Assembly (NCBI RefSeq): GCF_041270065.1
Contig: NZ_CP065958.1
Span: 62,001-126,000 of the forward strand
DNA: 64,000 nt
DNA from: Streptomyces fradiae
GTDB lineage: Bacteria; Actinomycetota; Actinomycetes; Streptomycetales; Streptomycetaceae
Direction of reading: 5' to 3'
In this document: positions 15,554 through 24,219 of the stretch, piece by piece
How the letters are laid out: every line of letters starts with the position of its first letter
How positions within the stretch are numbered: position 1 is the first letter of the stretch
Made by a program: the position numbers and the translations under genes
Notes under the pieces: model-generated
What the model saw: the letters and a program-made list of their open reading frames with translations, nothing else
Told to the model about the DNA's origin: nothing
Database searches by the model: none

Positions 15554-17694
15554 TCACCTTCGTCGAGGACGGCGTCGCCGCCCTTGATGTGCCGGGCCGG
15601 GTTGAGGCCTTGCTCCATCAGGTCGACCGCCCACGCCATCGGTTGGACGCCCTCCAGCTTGGCGAGGCCCGGGGAGGGGCCGAGGCGGAAGCCGCCCGGC
15701 TTCGCCTTGCCGGAGGCGTCGTACGGCAGGAAGTCGAGCGGCGAGGCGCCGGGGCTCGGGTAGACGACGCAGTCGGAGAGCACGGCGAGCGGGTAACGGC
15801 CGGTCATCTCCGCCATGTTGCGCAGCTTCCGGTGCATGTTGACCCGGGCCTTGGAGATGACGGCGGCGCGGATGTCGGGGCGCCAGGTGGGGCGTTCCAG
15901 GGCGGGCCAGCGGTCGCCGTCCCGGTAGCCCTTGCCCTGCGGGCGTTCGCGGAGCTTGCCGACGCCGCCCTTGACGGTGGCCTTGATCGCGGCGAGTACG
16001 GCGGCGAGCGCGGGGTCCTGCTCCTTGTGGTGTTCCATCGCGGCGAGGAACTCGGTATCGCTGAGATCCTTGGTGACGCCGAGTTCGGCGAGCGTGGCGA
16101 CGTAGGCGTCCTTGAGGCGGTCGTGCCAGGGATCGAGGTACGCGCCGGTCTCGCGGCGCAGATAGGCCTCGAGGATCTCGACGTCGTAGCCGAGCTCCTG
16201 GGCGTACGCGACGGTGTGGGTCTGGTACCAGGCCGGCCCTTGCGGGCGGGTGCCGTCCGGGGTGAACGGTGAGGGCAGGCGCGGGTCCAGTTCGACGTGG
16301 GAGAGGTCGACCAGCCAGGAGCCGGGGACCTTGGGGTAGAAGCGGGGGCTCGTGAAGTGCTCGGGCTCGGACAGGCCGACGGTCAGGCGCGACGCGGCGG
16401 CGAGGAAGGCGGTGTTGAGGTCCAGGCCGACGGCATACGGCAGCGCCGCCTCGTCGCCGGAGAGCAGATCGAGGTCGCGGACCCACTGGTAGGCCTCCTC
16501 GTCGAGGAAGCCGCTCTTCCACCCGGTGTGCACGACCACGGGATGCTCGGCGGTGGCCTCCGGCGGCGCCGGGTCCATGGGCTCCGTGCCGAGGGACCCG
16601 GGGTGATGGCCGGACACCCACTGTCCGGTGGTCCGGTCCTGCACGGCCCTGGTCGGCGGGCGCAGCGCCGTCATCAGTTCGAGGCCCGAGACGGCCGTGG
16701 AGCCGCGCGGGGTGATGACCCGCTGGGCGTAGACGCCGAGGACGCGGGCGATGTCGGCCGGGTCCAGGTCGGCGACGCCGGGCCAGGACCGCTCGTCGAG
16801 GGCGTCCCAGGGCAGGACGGCGAGCTGCACGCACATCCGGCGGTTGCCCTCGGACGGCCGGTAGACACGGGCCCAGGGGCCGAAGCCGCGCCGGGTGAGC
16901 TTCCACTTCGCCTTCGTGACCTGCTTGACCACGGGATGGTCCTCGGGAAGGCGCAGGCCCCGGCGGTCCTCGAGTCGCTCGGGCAGCCCGAGCCGCGCCG
17001 CGGCGGAGGCGGTGAGCACGATCAGCGGGTCGGAGTCCTTGCCGTAGCGGTGCAGGCGCGGTGCGCCGAGGCCGGACTCGGCGAGGGTCCACTCCACCAG
17101 GTCCACGAGCGTGGTGGCGGGGCAGTCGAGGACGATGCCGTCAACGCCGTACGCGGATCCGTCGCCGTCCAGGACGGCGAGCGGGCCGTGCGGGAACCGC
17201 GGGTCCGACGCGGGAGGCGCTGTGGTCTTCACGGCCGGCCGGCGGGGGTGGGAGCGGGGGGCGGCAGCGGCCGGAGCACGGCGTGCGGACGGTCGCGCGG
17301 CTTGGGCGCCCGGAGCCGCCGGGGACTCCGGGGCACCCGGCACCGGAACCTGCCCGGACTCCGGTACGCGCGGGGTTACGGGCACGGCCGGGGTTACGGA
17401 CACGGGCGCGGGCGCGGGCTCGTGCCGCGGCGGCGCGGGGTAGCGCTGGGCGAGGCCTTCGAGCAGGCGCCGGTAGGCCTGGAGGCGTTCGGCCCTGGGC
17501 TCCGCGCGGCCCTCCTCCCACGCCTGGATGCTGGGCAGCCGGACGCCGAGGGCCTGGGCGACGGCGGCCTGGGTCAGTCCGGCGGCCTCGCGCAGACGGA
17601 CGCGTTCGGCCGGCGCGGGCAGGATCTGGCCGGATTCCACGGCGGCGAGGAGCGCGTCGACGGCCGCGAGCGGATCCGAGGGCTGGTTGCTCAT
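15550..17694 (-). CDS. tap: telomere-associated protein Tap
   Basis: A 714-residue Tap, the protein that binds the single-stranded 3' overhangs at telomeres and recruits Tpg for end patching. An N-terminal XRE-type helix-turn-helix (LTQAAVAQALGVRLPSIQAW, near residues 55-74 in the protein) is followed by a Pro/Ala/Val linker at about 90-160 and a long conserved core. The size matches the roughly 740 residues known for the family. It is co-transcribed with tpg downstream (four-base overlap) and probably with the small HTH gene upstream (24-base gap). The linker varies between strains and looks recently drifted. The assignment rests on the tpg neighbour as well as its own pattern. Confidence 0.88.
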   Translation of the reverse strand: MSNQPSDPLAAVDALLAAVESGQILPAPAERVRLREAAGLTQAAVAQALGVRLPSIQAWEEGRAEPRAERLQAYRRLLEGLAQRYPAPPRHEPAPAPVSVTPAVPVTPRVPESGQVPVPGAPESPAAPGAQAARPSARRAPAAAAPRSHPRRPAVKTTAPPASDPRFPHGPLAVLDGDGSAYGVDGIVLDCPATTLVDLVEWTLAESGLGAPRLHRYGKDSDPLIVLTASAAARLGLPERLEDRRGLRLPEDHPVVKQVTKAKWKLTRRGFGPWARVYRPSEGNRRMCVQLAVLPWDALDERSWPGVADLDPADIARVLGVYAQRVITPRGSTAVSGLELMTALRPPTRAVQDRTTGQWVSGHHPGSLGTEPMDPAPPEATAEHPVVVHTGWKSGFLDEEAYQWVRDLDLLSGDEAALPYAVGLDLNTAFLAAASRLTVGLSEPEHFTSPRFYPKVPGSWLVDLSHVELDPRLPSPFTPDGTRPQGPAWYQTHTVAYAQELGYDVEILEAYLRRETGAYLDPWHDRLKDAYVATLAELGVTKDLSDTEFLAAMEHHKEQDPALAAVLAAIKATVKGGVGKLRERPQGKGYRDGDRWPALERPTWRPDIRAAVISKARVNMHRKLRNMAEMTGRYPLAVLSDCVVYPSPGASPLDFLPYDASGKAKPGGFRLGPSPGLAKLEGVQPMAWAVDLMEQGLNPARHIKGGDAVLDEGE

Positions 17695-17718
17695 GAAAGG
17701 GGTGTCTCCTGCCCGGTG

Positions 17719-18099
17719 TTACCGAATGCCCTGACGGATCTCCTCGAGGCGGGTCACCAGACGCTGGTAGCGCTGGGACGCGGCCTGCGAGGACTTCATT
17801 CCCTGATGGCGGGCGATCTCCCGCCACTCGAGGCCGCGGCGCCGGGCCTCGATGACCACCTGCGCCTCCATCCGGTCCAGGGCCGTCCGCATCTCCTCGA
17901 ACAGCCCGAGGGCCGCGGCCACGTCCTCGTCGGAGACCGCCCGCTCCCCCGCGCCGTCGCCGTGCGCGGCGCCTGCCAGCAGCCTGCCCAGCAGGGCGGA
18001 GTCCTGCTGGAGGGCCTGTGCCGGGGCACTGTCGGGCAGCGGGAAGTCGGCGAGGCCGGCGAGCCGGTTCCGCGGTTCGAGCCGAGTGTCATCCGCCAT
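17719..18099 (-). CDS. small HTH protein heading the tap-tpg operon
   Basis: A 126-residue protein with a C-terminal helix-turn-helix resembling a sigma region-4 fold (LEWREIARHQGMKSSQAASQR) preceded by a helix with RMEAQVVIEARRRG. It is probably a DNA-binding regulator. It is the first gene of an apparent three-gene operon with tap (24-base gap) and tpg. A -10 hexamer TAGGGT lies six bases before the ATG with no ribosome site, so the mRNA is probably leaderless. A palindrome with a tandem AACGAAAC repeat lies over the -35 region, fitting autoregulation. No homologue with known function comes to mind. Confidence 0.75.
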   Translation of the reverse strand: MADDTRLEPRNRLAGLADFPLPDSAPAQALQQDSALLGRLLAGAAHGDGAGERAVSDEDVAAALGLFEEMRTALDRMEAQVVIEARRRGLEWREIARHQGMKSSQAASQRYQRLVTRLEEIRQGIR

Positions 18100-18105
18100 G
18101 GCGCC

Positions 18106-18144
18106 ACCCTAGCGGGCGCGGCAACGAAACAACGAAACGTTGTT
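18106..18144 (-). promoter_or_regulatory. promoter and operator of the tap-tpg operon
   Basis: On the minus strand TAGGGT (18111-18106) is followed six bases later by the ATG at 18099. Upstream, AACAACG-AAA-CGTTGTT (18128-18144) is a perfect 7-base inverted repeat, and AACGAAAC occurs twice in direct tandem (18123-18130 and 18131-18138). The repeat covers the expected -35 position, the usual place for a repressor. Confidence 0.55.
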
Positions 18145-18206
18145 CGCTTCCCCCGGTGGGCGTGTCGCGCACCCGGGTGCGAGGCGCCCGATGAACATCT
18201 GATCGA

Positions 18207-18234
18207 TTGTCAGTGGTGGGTGAGACGGTAGTTC
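18207..18234 (+). promoter_or_regulatory. partial recA-type promoter before the VWA gene
   Basis: TTGTCAGTG (18207-18215) is identical to the upstream half of the recA-type promoter at 1029. Eight bases later stands GACGGT rather than TANNNT, keeping only A2 and T6. A second reading is TTGTCA with a 16-base spacer and TAGTTC (18229-18234). Either could serve the VWA gene whose start lies 46 bases downstream. Confidence 0.4.
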
Positions 18235-18279
18235 CATCAAGCCGGAACACCGGAACACCGGGATTTGGGGGAATTCGTC

Positions 18280-19320
18280 GTGTCCAAGAACCAGAATTAC
18301 ATCAACCATGTCGCTCTCGTCCTGGACGCCAGCTCGTCGATGTCGCACCTGAGCCGCAAGGTCGTCGAGGTCGCCGACCAGCAGATCGCGTACCTCGCGC
18401 GCCGGTCGCGGGAGCTCGACCAGGAGACGCGGGTCACGGTGTACGTCTTCGCCGACAAGGTGGAGTGCGTCATCTACGACAAGGACGTCCTGCGGATGCC
18501 GTCCCTGAAGCAGTTGTACCGGGCGGGCGGGATGACGGCGCTGCTCGCGGCGGCGCTGAAGTCGCAGCGCGAGCTGGCGCAGACGGCTCAGCTCTACGGT
18601 GACCACAGCTTCCTGACGTTCATCCTCACCGACGGCCAGGAGAACGCGAGCCACCGCAGCCCGGACGCGCCGACGAAGAACCCGCGCGCGCTGGTGGCGG
18701 CGGTGGCCGAGATGATCGAGAAGCAGGACGACAACTGGACGCTGGCCGTCCTCGTGCCCGACCAGATGGGCAAGCGGGAGGCCACGCAGTGCGGGTTCCC
18801 CAAGGACAACATCGCGATCTGGGACGCCACCAGCACGCAGGGTCTGGAGGAGGCCGGACAGGTCATCCAGGAGGCCACCGAGAAGTTCATGGTGGGCCGT
18901 ACGAAGGGCATCCGCGGCACGCGGGCGGTGTTCTCGACCGGCGCGGAGGCGGTCAACAAGGACACCATCAAGGCGGCCGGCCTCACGCCGGTGAATCCGT
19001 CGGAGTACCAGCTGGTCGCGGTGGCCCGTGACGCGGGGATCAAGGAGTGGGTCGTCGAGAGCGGTCTCACCTACCGCACCGGCGGGGCGTACTACCAGCT
19101 GAGCAAGCCGGAGAAGGTCCAGGCGCGCAAGCAGATCGCGGTCCTGGAGAAGAGCACCGACCGGGTGTACTCCGGGCCGGAGGCGCGGGCGCTGCTCGGC
19201 CTTCCCGACGTCGAGGTCCGGATCAAGCCCGACCACAACGACGACTACACGATCTTCGTGCAGAGCACCAGCGTGAACCGCAGGCTCGTGCCGAACACGC
19301 GGCTGCTGATCATGAACTGA
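18280..19320 (+). CDS. VWA-domain protein
   Basis: A 346-residue cytoplasmic protein with an N-terminal von Willebrand A domain. The MIDAS residues are present: Asp16-Ala-Ser18-Ser-Ser20, the Thr in GGMTALL, and Asp in ILTDGQEN. After about residue 220 comes a separate conserved part with GLTYRTGGAYYQLSKP and a C-terminal strand FVQSTSVNRRLVPNTRL; I cannot name this domain. The GTG start is preceded by GGGGGA; a TTG five codons upstream is possible. It stands alone, divergent from the tap-tpg operon. Metal-dependent protein binding is the only function the sequence supports. Similar proteins occur in Streptomyces and in actinophage genomes. Confidence 0.85.
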   Translation: MSKNQNYINHVALVLDASSSMSHLSRKVVEVADQQIAYLARRSRELDQETRVTVYVFADKVECVIYDKDVLRMPSLKQLYRAGGMTALLAAALKSQRELAQTAQLYGDHSFLTFILTDGQENASHRSPDAPTKNPRALVAAVAEMIEKQDDNWTLAVLVPDQMGKREATQCGFPKDNIAIWDATSTQGLEEAGQVIQEATEKFMVGRTKGIRGTRAVFSTGAEAVNKDTIKAAGLTPVNPSEYQLVAVARDAGIKEWVVESGLTYRTGGAYYQLSKPEKVQARKQIAVLEKSTDRVYSGPEARALLGLPDVEVRIKPDHNDDYTIFVQSTSVNRRLVPNTRLLIMN

Positions 19321-19446
19321 TCCGCGGAGGCGTCAAGCCCCGGTCGGCCGGCTCCCGGCCCGGCCGGGGCGTACGGCGCGGGCGGGGGCGGCAGGGCGGG
19401 GCACGCGGCCGGGTGGCGGGGGCGGGCGGTCACGTACCCTGGGCGC

Positions 19447-20355
19447 ATGCGTACGCGCCCGACCCTCAGCTGGACGCCCACCGAGGACCTGCCGCCCGCG
19501 ACCACGGATCTCACTCCGGTGGCCGAGGTGCTACGGGCGGGCAAGGTGGTGGTGCTCAGCGGGGCGGGGATCTCGACGGAGTCGGGCATTCCCGACTACC
19601 GCGGTGAGGGCGGAAGCCTGAGCCGGCACACCCCGATGACGTACCAGGACTTCACCGGGAGCGTCCGGGCGCGGCGGCGGTACTGGGCCCGCAGCCATCT
19701 GGGGTGGCGGACCTTCGGCCGCGCACTGCCCAACGCCGGTCATCGGGCCGTCGCGGCCTTCGAGCGGCACGGGCTGCTGTCCGGGGTGATCACCCAGAAC
19801 GTCGACCATCTGCACCAGGCCGCCGGCAGCACCGATGTCGTGGAGCTGCACGGAAGCCTGCGCCGGGTCGTGTGCCTGTCGTGCGGGACCTTCAGCGGGC
19901 GCCGGGAGCTCGCCGAGCGGCTGGAGGGGGCCAATCCGGGGTTCGCGCCGGTACCGGCCGCGCTGAACCCGGACGGGGACGCCGATCTCACCGACGAGCA
20001 GGTCGCGGACTTCCGGGTCGTGCCCTGCACCGTGTGCGGCGGGGTGCTCAAGCCGGATGTGGTGTTCTTCGGCGAGAACGTGCCGCCGCAGCGGGTCGAG
20101 CACTGCCGCGCCCTCGTCCGTGAAGCGTCCTCGCTGCTGGTCCTGGGTTCGTCGCTGACGGTGATGTCCGGGCTCCGGTTCGTACGGCAGGCCGCCGACG
20201 CCGGAAAGGCCGTGCTGATCATCAACCAAGATCCCACCCGGGGCGACCGGCACGCCCGTACCCGTGTCGCGCTCCCTCTGGGCGCGGCTCTGACCGCCCT
20301 CGCCGAAGGCCTCGCCGTGCCGCTGGAGGGCCGGGCGGACGCCCCCGCACCCTGA
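19447..20355 (+). CDS. Sir2-family NAD-dependent protein deacylase
   Basis: A 302-residue sirtuin that removes acyl groups from protein lysines using NAD. GAGIST (39-44), QNVDHLH (117-123), catalytic His135 in ELHGS, and the zinc cysteines 143/146 and 194/197 are all present, so it should be active. TACCCT (19435-19440) lies six bases before the ATG with no ribosome site, so translation is probably leaderless. It is monocistronic; the following 36 bases separate it from a convergent dioxygenase gene. The zinc-finger spacing is longer than in CobB-type short sirtuins, typical of actinobacterial class II-like members. Confidence 0.93.
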   Translation: MRTRPTLSWTPTEDLPPATTDLTPVAEVLRAGKVVVLSGAGISTESGIPDYRGEGGSLSRHTPMTYQDFTGSVRARRRYWARSHLGWRTFGRALPNAGHRAVAAFERHGLLSGVITQNVDHLHQAAGSTDVVELHGSLRRVVCLSCGTFSGRRELAERLEGANPGFAPVPAALNPDGDADLTDEQVADFRVVPCTVCGGVLKPDVVFFGENVPPQRVEHCRALVREASSLLVLGSSLTVMSGLRFVRQAADAGKAVLIINQDPTRGDRHARTRVALPLGAALTALAEGLAVPLEGRADAPAP

Positions 20356-20391
20356 GGGCGCCCCCGAAACCCGCAGCGGGTGCGCGCTTGG

Positions 20392-21246
20392 TCAGTCCGC
20401 CCAGACGCGCGCGTAACAGCGCCCGCTACCCGGCACTCCGCTGTCCGTGAAGGGTGTTCTGCCGTGCAGGACGGCGGAGTTGTTCACCAGGAGGAGGTCC
20501 CCTCGCCGCAGGGGCAGCTTCAGCACCAGGGCGGGGTCCTGGAGCAGGGTCTCCATCCGCTGCAGGGCGGCGCGCCGCGCAGGGGTGAAGGGGGTGCCGG
20601 TCTCGTCCTGGCCGCGGTTGATCCAGTAGCGGTTGTAGTGCACGCGCAGGGTCCGGTCCTCGTGGCGGAAGACCGGGCGGACGCGGTCGAAGCCGGGACC
20701 GCGGCCGAAGTGGAAGTCCTGGTGCAGCTCGCGCAGGGCGTCCGGATGGGCGGTGGCGAGGTGGTCGTGCAGGGCCGGGCCGCTGGCGAGGAGGGACGCG
20801 CCGCCTTCGGCGGCCGGGCGGATGCAGAGGAGGGCCAGGAGCCTCGGGGGCTCGGGTCCCTCGCCGCGGTCCATGTGCGGGAGGAGGAGGTGTGCGTCGC
20901 CACTGGGGGTGGCGGGCGTTTCCGGTCCGGCGAGCGTCGGAAGGGCGGGGGCCGTGGTGGCGGTCAGGAGTTCGTTGGCCGAGCTCTGGAGCCGTAGACC
21001 CGCGGGGGCGCACACCCGGGCGACGAGGTGTGCGCAGAGCTCGACGGACTGGCGGTCGGTCAGCCCCGCGAGCGCCAGGCCGCGGAGGACGGCGAAGCCC
21101 GTCCCGTACCAGAGGGCGGTGTTGATCCGTGCCGGGAGTGCGCCTCCGGCATCGGCTTCCGTCGCCGGGATCAGCCAGTCCTCGGTCCTCAGCCCGGCCG
21201 GATGCCAGCCCAGAGGCCCCTCGGCCTCGCGGAGTCCGTCCGTCAT
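20392..21246 (-). CDS. TauD/TfdA-family Fe(II)/2-oxoglutarate dioxygenase
   Basis: A 284-residue non-heme iron oxygenase of the TauD/clavaminate-synthase-like superfamily, hydroxylating an unknown small molecule with 2-oxoglutarate and O2. The iron triad is His124-x-Asp126 (LPHMD) and the distal His261 (VLHGRTPF), with Arg276/280 in RCYARVW for the oxoglutarate carboxylate. The ATG at 21246 is chosen because GGGGAGGG lies eight bases upstream; the GTG at 21255 would have almost no spacing. Downstream of the SMP-30 gene on the same strand (81-base gap), so the two may be co-transcribed. No biosynthetic cluster surrounds it. Confidence 0.88.
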   Translation of the reverse strand: MTDGLREAEGPLGWHPAGLRTEDWLIPATEADAGGALPARINTALWYGTGFAVLRGLALAGLTDRQSVELCAHLVARVCAPAGLRLQSSANELLTATTAPALPTLAGPETPATPSGDAHLLLPHMDRGEGPEPPRLLALLCIRPAAEGGASLLASGPALHDHLATAHPDALRELHQDFHFGRGPGFDRVRPVFRHEDRTLRVHYNRYWINRGQDETGTPFTPARRAALQRMETLLQDPALVLKLPLRRGDLLLVNNSAVLHGRTPFTDSGVPGSGRCYARVWAD

Positions 21247-21327
21247 GCCACTCACCCTCCCCGCCGTCCCGCCGTCCCGCCGCCGCCTCTGTGATCTCCT
21301 TCTCAGGCTGGCGGCGGCGGGGCCGTT

Positions 21328-22281
21328 TCAAACCGAGCGGGTCCAGGGCGACCTGCCCGGGCCGGTCGGGTGGGTGCCGGTGACGGCCATGACCACGGAG
21401 TAGAGGCTGGTCTCGGCGGCGATGAAGAGGCGGTTCCGTTTGGCGCCGCCCCAGGAGATGTTGGCGACGGCCTCGGGCACGACGAGCCGGCCGATCAGGG
21501 TGCCGTCGGGGTCGTAGCAGTGCACGCCGTCGCCCATGGCCGCCGCCCACAGGCGGCCGCCGTCGTCGAAGCGCAGGTTGTCGAAGCGGGCGCCGGGGCG
21601 TGCGGTGGCGTCGGCGAAGACCTTGCCCTCGGAGAGGGTGCCGTCGTCGCGCACATCGAAGACACGGACGTGTCCGGCGCGGGTGTCGGAGACGTACAGC
21701 TGCTGCTCGTCGGCGGAGAAGACCAGGCCGTTCGGTGCGCCGAAGCAGTCGGCGACGAGGCGCACTTCGCCGGTGTCGGGGTCGATGCGGTAGACGTTGT
21801 TGGCGCCGATCTCGCTGTCGGCGCGGTAGCCCTCATAGTCGCTGGTGATGCCGAAGTCGGGGTCGGAGAACCAGATCGAGCCGTCGGACTTCACGGCGGC
21901 GTCGTTGGGGCTGTTGAGGCGCTTGCCCTGCCAGCGGTCGGCGAGGACGGTGATGGTGCCGTCGTGTTCGGTACGGGTCACCCGGCGGTTGCCCTGTTCG
22001 CAGGTGACGAGGCGGCCCTGCCGGTCGAGCGTGTTGCCGTTGGTGTGGCCGGCCGACCGGCGGAAGACGCTGACCGCTCCGGTCTCCTCGTCCCAGCGCA
22101 GCATCCGGTCGTTGGGGATGTCGCTCCACACCAGCTGGCGCCAGGCCGGCACGTAGAGGGGCCCCTCGGCCCAGCGGCAGCCGGTGTACAGAACCTCCAG
22201 GTCGGCGTCTCCGTTCATGCACCGTCCGGTGCGGAAGCGCTCGTCGAACAGCTCGTAGAGTGCGGGGCCTTCGCCGGTCAT
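21328..22281 (-). CDS. SMP-30/gluconolactonase-family hydrolase
   Basis: A 317-residue six-bladed beta-propeller lactonase of the SMP-30/regucalcin group, opening sugar lactones with a divalent metal. The metal-binding segments are recognisable: an N-terminal Glu in RWAEGPLY, Asn in NSPNDAAV, and Asp in QLYVSDTRAGHV, with repeated WFSD/LWAA strands. The ATG at 22281 is chosen for the GGAGGGG just upstream. It is divergent from an Lrp/AsnC gene across a 99-base region containing an inverted repeat, so that regulator probably controls it. The substrate is unknown; sugar or branched lactone catabolism is a guess. Confidence 0.9.
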   Translation of the reverse strand: MTGEGPALYELFDERFRTGRCMNGDADLEVLYTGCRWAEGPLYVPAWRQLVWSDIPNDRMLRWDEETGAVSVFRRSAGHTNGNTLDRQGRLVTCEQGNRRVTRTEHDGTITVLADRWQGKRLNSPNDAAVKSDGSIWFSDPDFGITSDYEGYRADSEIGANNVYRIDPDTGEVRLVADCFGAPNGLVFSADEQQLYVSDTRAGHVRVFDVRDDGTLSEGKVFADATARPGARFDNLRFDDGGRLWAAAMGDGVHCYDPDGTLIGRLVVPEAVANISWGGAKRNRLFIAAETSLYSVVMAVTGTHPTGPGRSPWTRSV

Positions 22282-22302
22282 GGTTCCCCTCCATGCCATG
22301 TC

Positions 22303-22321
22303 AGCCGAACCTTCTTCGGCT
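22303..22321. promoter_or_regulatory. inverted repeat between the lactonase and Lrp genes
   Basis: AGCCGAA-CCTTC-TTCGGCT is a perfect 7-base inverted repeat in the middle of the divergent region. A TATGGT -10-like hexamer for the Lrp gene follows at 22346. Lrp-family regulators commonly bind such shared regions and control the divergent gene. Confidence 0.45.
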
Positions 22322-22380
22322 CGTTCGGGAGAATGCAGGATGAGCTATGGTCTCCACAAGTCTGTACCGAACGGAGAGTT

Positions 22381-22842
22381 GTGGATCACATAGACCGGAC
22401 CCTGCTGGCCGAACTCCAGCGGGACGCCACCCAGTCCTACGCCGCGCTCGGCCGGGCTGCGGGTCTGTCCGCCGGGGCCGCGCACGAGCGCGTGCGCAAG
22501 CTGCGCGAGCGCGGAGTCATCCGGCGCACGACGGTGGAGGTCGACCCGGCCGTGGTGGGCGGCGGCGTCCTCGCGTATGTGATGGTCGACTCCAGCGCCT
22601 GGATGGGCGATTCGGCGGACGCCTTCGCCGCGCTCCCGGAGATCCTGGAGGCCCACGTCATCGCCGGCAGCGCCACGGTGCTGGTCAAGGTGCGGACGAC
22701 GACAACGGAGCAGTTGCAGGACGTGCTGCGCCGCCTGTACGCGATCGACGGGGTGAGCGGCACGCAGGCGACGGTGGTGCTCGAGACGTTCTTCGAGCGG
22801 CCGGTGGCGGTGCGGCGGGACGGCGGCGAGCAGCCGGCGTAG
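22381..22842 (+). CDS. Lrp/AsnC-family transcriptional regulator
   Basis: A 153-residue feast/famine regulator: N-terminal helix-turn-helix (ATQSYAALGRAAGLSAGAAH) followed by the RAM ligand-binding fold (about 65-150), with the expected DGVSGTQATVVLE strand. It senses amino acids or related small molecules as an oligomer. The GTG start has CGGAGAG upstream. It is divergent from the SMP-30 gene and likely controls it and itself, with the dioxygenase as a possible third target. The unusually short C-terminus ends in an Arg/Gly tail. Confidence 0.93.
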   Translation: MDHIDRTLLAELQRDATQSYAALGRAAGLSAGAAHERVRKLRERGVIRRTTVEVDPAVVGGGVLAYVMVDSSAWMGDSADAFAALPEILEAHVIAGSATVLVKVRTTTTEQLQDVLRRLYAIDGVSGTQATVVLETFFERPVAVRRDGGEQPA

Positions 22843-22925
22843 CGGCGCCGAATTCCGCTTGCGGATCTTCACCCGCGTGGGGCACGGTCTCCTGGCACCG
22901 AAGCCGGAAGAGGAAGGCCGAGAAG

Positions 22926-23375
22926 ATGACCGCGGAGCCGCGCCCCGCCGACGACCAGGCACTCGACGATCAGGGACTCGTCGACCACGAACTCGTGGAG
23001 GCCGCGGCCCGTGTCGCCCGGACCCGCAGCCACGGCGACAACCACACGATGGCGGCCGCGGCACGCACCGCGGACGGCCGGATCGTCACCGCCATGAACG
23101 CCTACCACTTCACCGGCGGGCCCTGCGCCGAGCTGGTGCTCATCGGTACGGCGGCCGCCCAGGGCGCGTACGAACTCTCGACCGTCGTCGCCGTGGGCGA
23201 CCGCGACCGGGGCGTCGTGCCCCCGTGCGGCCGGTGCCGCCAGGTCCTCCTCGACTACTTCCCGGACCTGAAGGTCATCGTCGGCGCGGGCGAGCGCCTC
23301 CGTGCGGTCCGCATCACCGAGCTGCTGCCCGAGAGTTACGTCTGGGCCGACCACCAGCTCGACGGCGCCGAGTAG
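22926..23375 (+). CDS. cytidine deaminase-like protein (blasticidin-S deaminase type)
   Basis: A 149-residue zinc deaminase. The motif PCAEL gives ligand Cys67 and proton-shuttle Glu69, and PPCGRC gives ligands Cys101 and Cys104, so the site is complete. The spacing and the GGPCAEL form are closer to blasticidin-S deaminases than to housekeeping cytidine deaminases; the substrate could be a nucleoside or nucleoside antibiotic. GGAAGAGGAAGG precedes the ATG. It follows the Lrp gene by 83 bases on the same strand. The first 20 residues are an Asp-rich extension. Confidence 0.88.
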   Translation: MTAEPRPADDQALDDQGLVDHELVEAAARVARTRSHGDNHTMAAAARTADGRIVTAMNAYHFTGGPCAELVLIGTAAAQGAYELSTVVAVGDRDRGVVPPCGRCRQVLLDYFPDLKVIVGAGERLRAVRITELLPESYVWADHQLDGAE

Positions 23376-23446
23376 GTGAGCACCGACTCGGCGGGGCGGC
23401 CCGGGCCGCCCGCTCCGGCCGTCGGGTGGCAGGTCCGGGAGAGCCG

Positions 23447-24100
23447 ATGAGACTATCCGTCAGCATCCACCGCACCCGCCTCGGCGCGACCGAGTTCACG
23501 GTCATCCGCCCCGCTCAGCCGCTGCGCCGTGCGGTGCTCATCGATCGCGACCGGTACCTGAACGCCTACGTCGACGAGCACGCCGCCCGCCGGATCGGCG
23601 GCCTGTGGGCGCTCGCGGCCACGTCTCCGCGCACCTTGATCCATCTGCCGATGCGCGGCAACCAGCCGCCCTCCGCCGCGCTGTCGATGGACCCGCCACG
23701 CCGGCTCGATCTCGTACTGCTGCACCACTCGCTGCAGTTCGCGCCGGCGCGCTGGAAGGAGCTCCGCGGCCGCCTCGGTCCGGGCCGGCCGCGGACGGTG
23801 ACGCTGCCCGACGCAGGGCTCGAGGACGCATCCGGGATCGATGACGCGGCCCGGCATCACAAGGAGAACCGGGACCTCTTTCACCAGCATCTCCACGCCG
23901 AGACCGTCTTCATGACCGGCAGCACCAAGGTGTTCCGGGAGACCACCCGGCACTTCCTCGACGTCGCTCGCCACGGGCCCGCCCACGCCCGCTCCCACCC
24001 GAGCCGTCCGCACTACTGCGCGGAGCTCCACTCCAACGACGGCACCCTCGGCAACGCACGCGAGCTCCACATCGAGTACTGCGACGAATGGAACGCGTGA
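23447..24100 (+). CDS. hypothetical protein
   Basis: I do not recognise this 217-residue protein. It starts with a beta-strand-like MRLSVSIHRTRLGATEFTVI, has a short helix and a strand-rich middle (RTLIHLPMRG, LDLVLLHHSL), and ends in a His/Asp/Glu-rich stretch. No signal peptide or membrane segment is visible. GGGAGAG precedes the ATG. It lies 71 bases after the deaminase gene on the same strand and could share its transcript. Codon usage is Streptomyces-like, and the frame is intact, so it is likely a real gene. Confidence 0.65.
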   Translation: MRLSVSIHRTRLGATEFTVIRPAQPLRRAVLIDRDRYLNAYVDEHAARRIGGLWALAATSPRTLIHLPMRGNQPPSAALSMDPPRRLDLVLLHHSLQFAPARWKELRGRLGPGRPRTVTLPDAGLEDASGIDDAARHHKENRDLFHQHLHAETVFMTGSTKVFRETTRHFLDVARHGPAHARSHPSRPHYCAELHSNDGTLGNARELHIEYCDEWNA

Positions 24101-24133
24101 CAGTGAGTCAAGGGCGGTAAAAATCCCCGAAAT

Positions 24134-24219
24134 TGGTCTAGTCCAGGAGCCCTCGGGATGGACAGGGGAAACGACCGGCGGCACCCTCGACCGGTCTAGT
24201 CCACTCTTGGTCCAGACCA
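24134..24219 (+). promoter_or_regulatory. three dre-like (DasR/chitinase) boxes before chitinase 1
   Basis: TGGTCTAGTCCA (24134-24145), CGGTCTAGTCCA (24192-24203) and TGGTCCAGACCA (24208-24219) match the 12-base TGGTCTAGACCA element repeated in Streptomyces chitinase promoters, which is the core of the DasR-responsive element. They lie 107-192 bases before the chitinase ATG. DasR is a GntR regulator released by glucosamine-6-phosphate, so N-acetylglucosamine/chitin control is expected. The regulator gene is not in this window. Confidence 0.8.
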
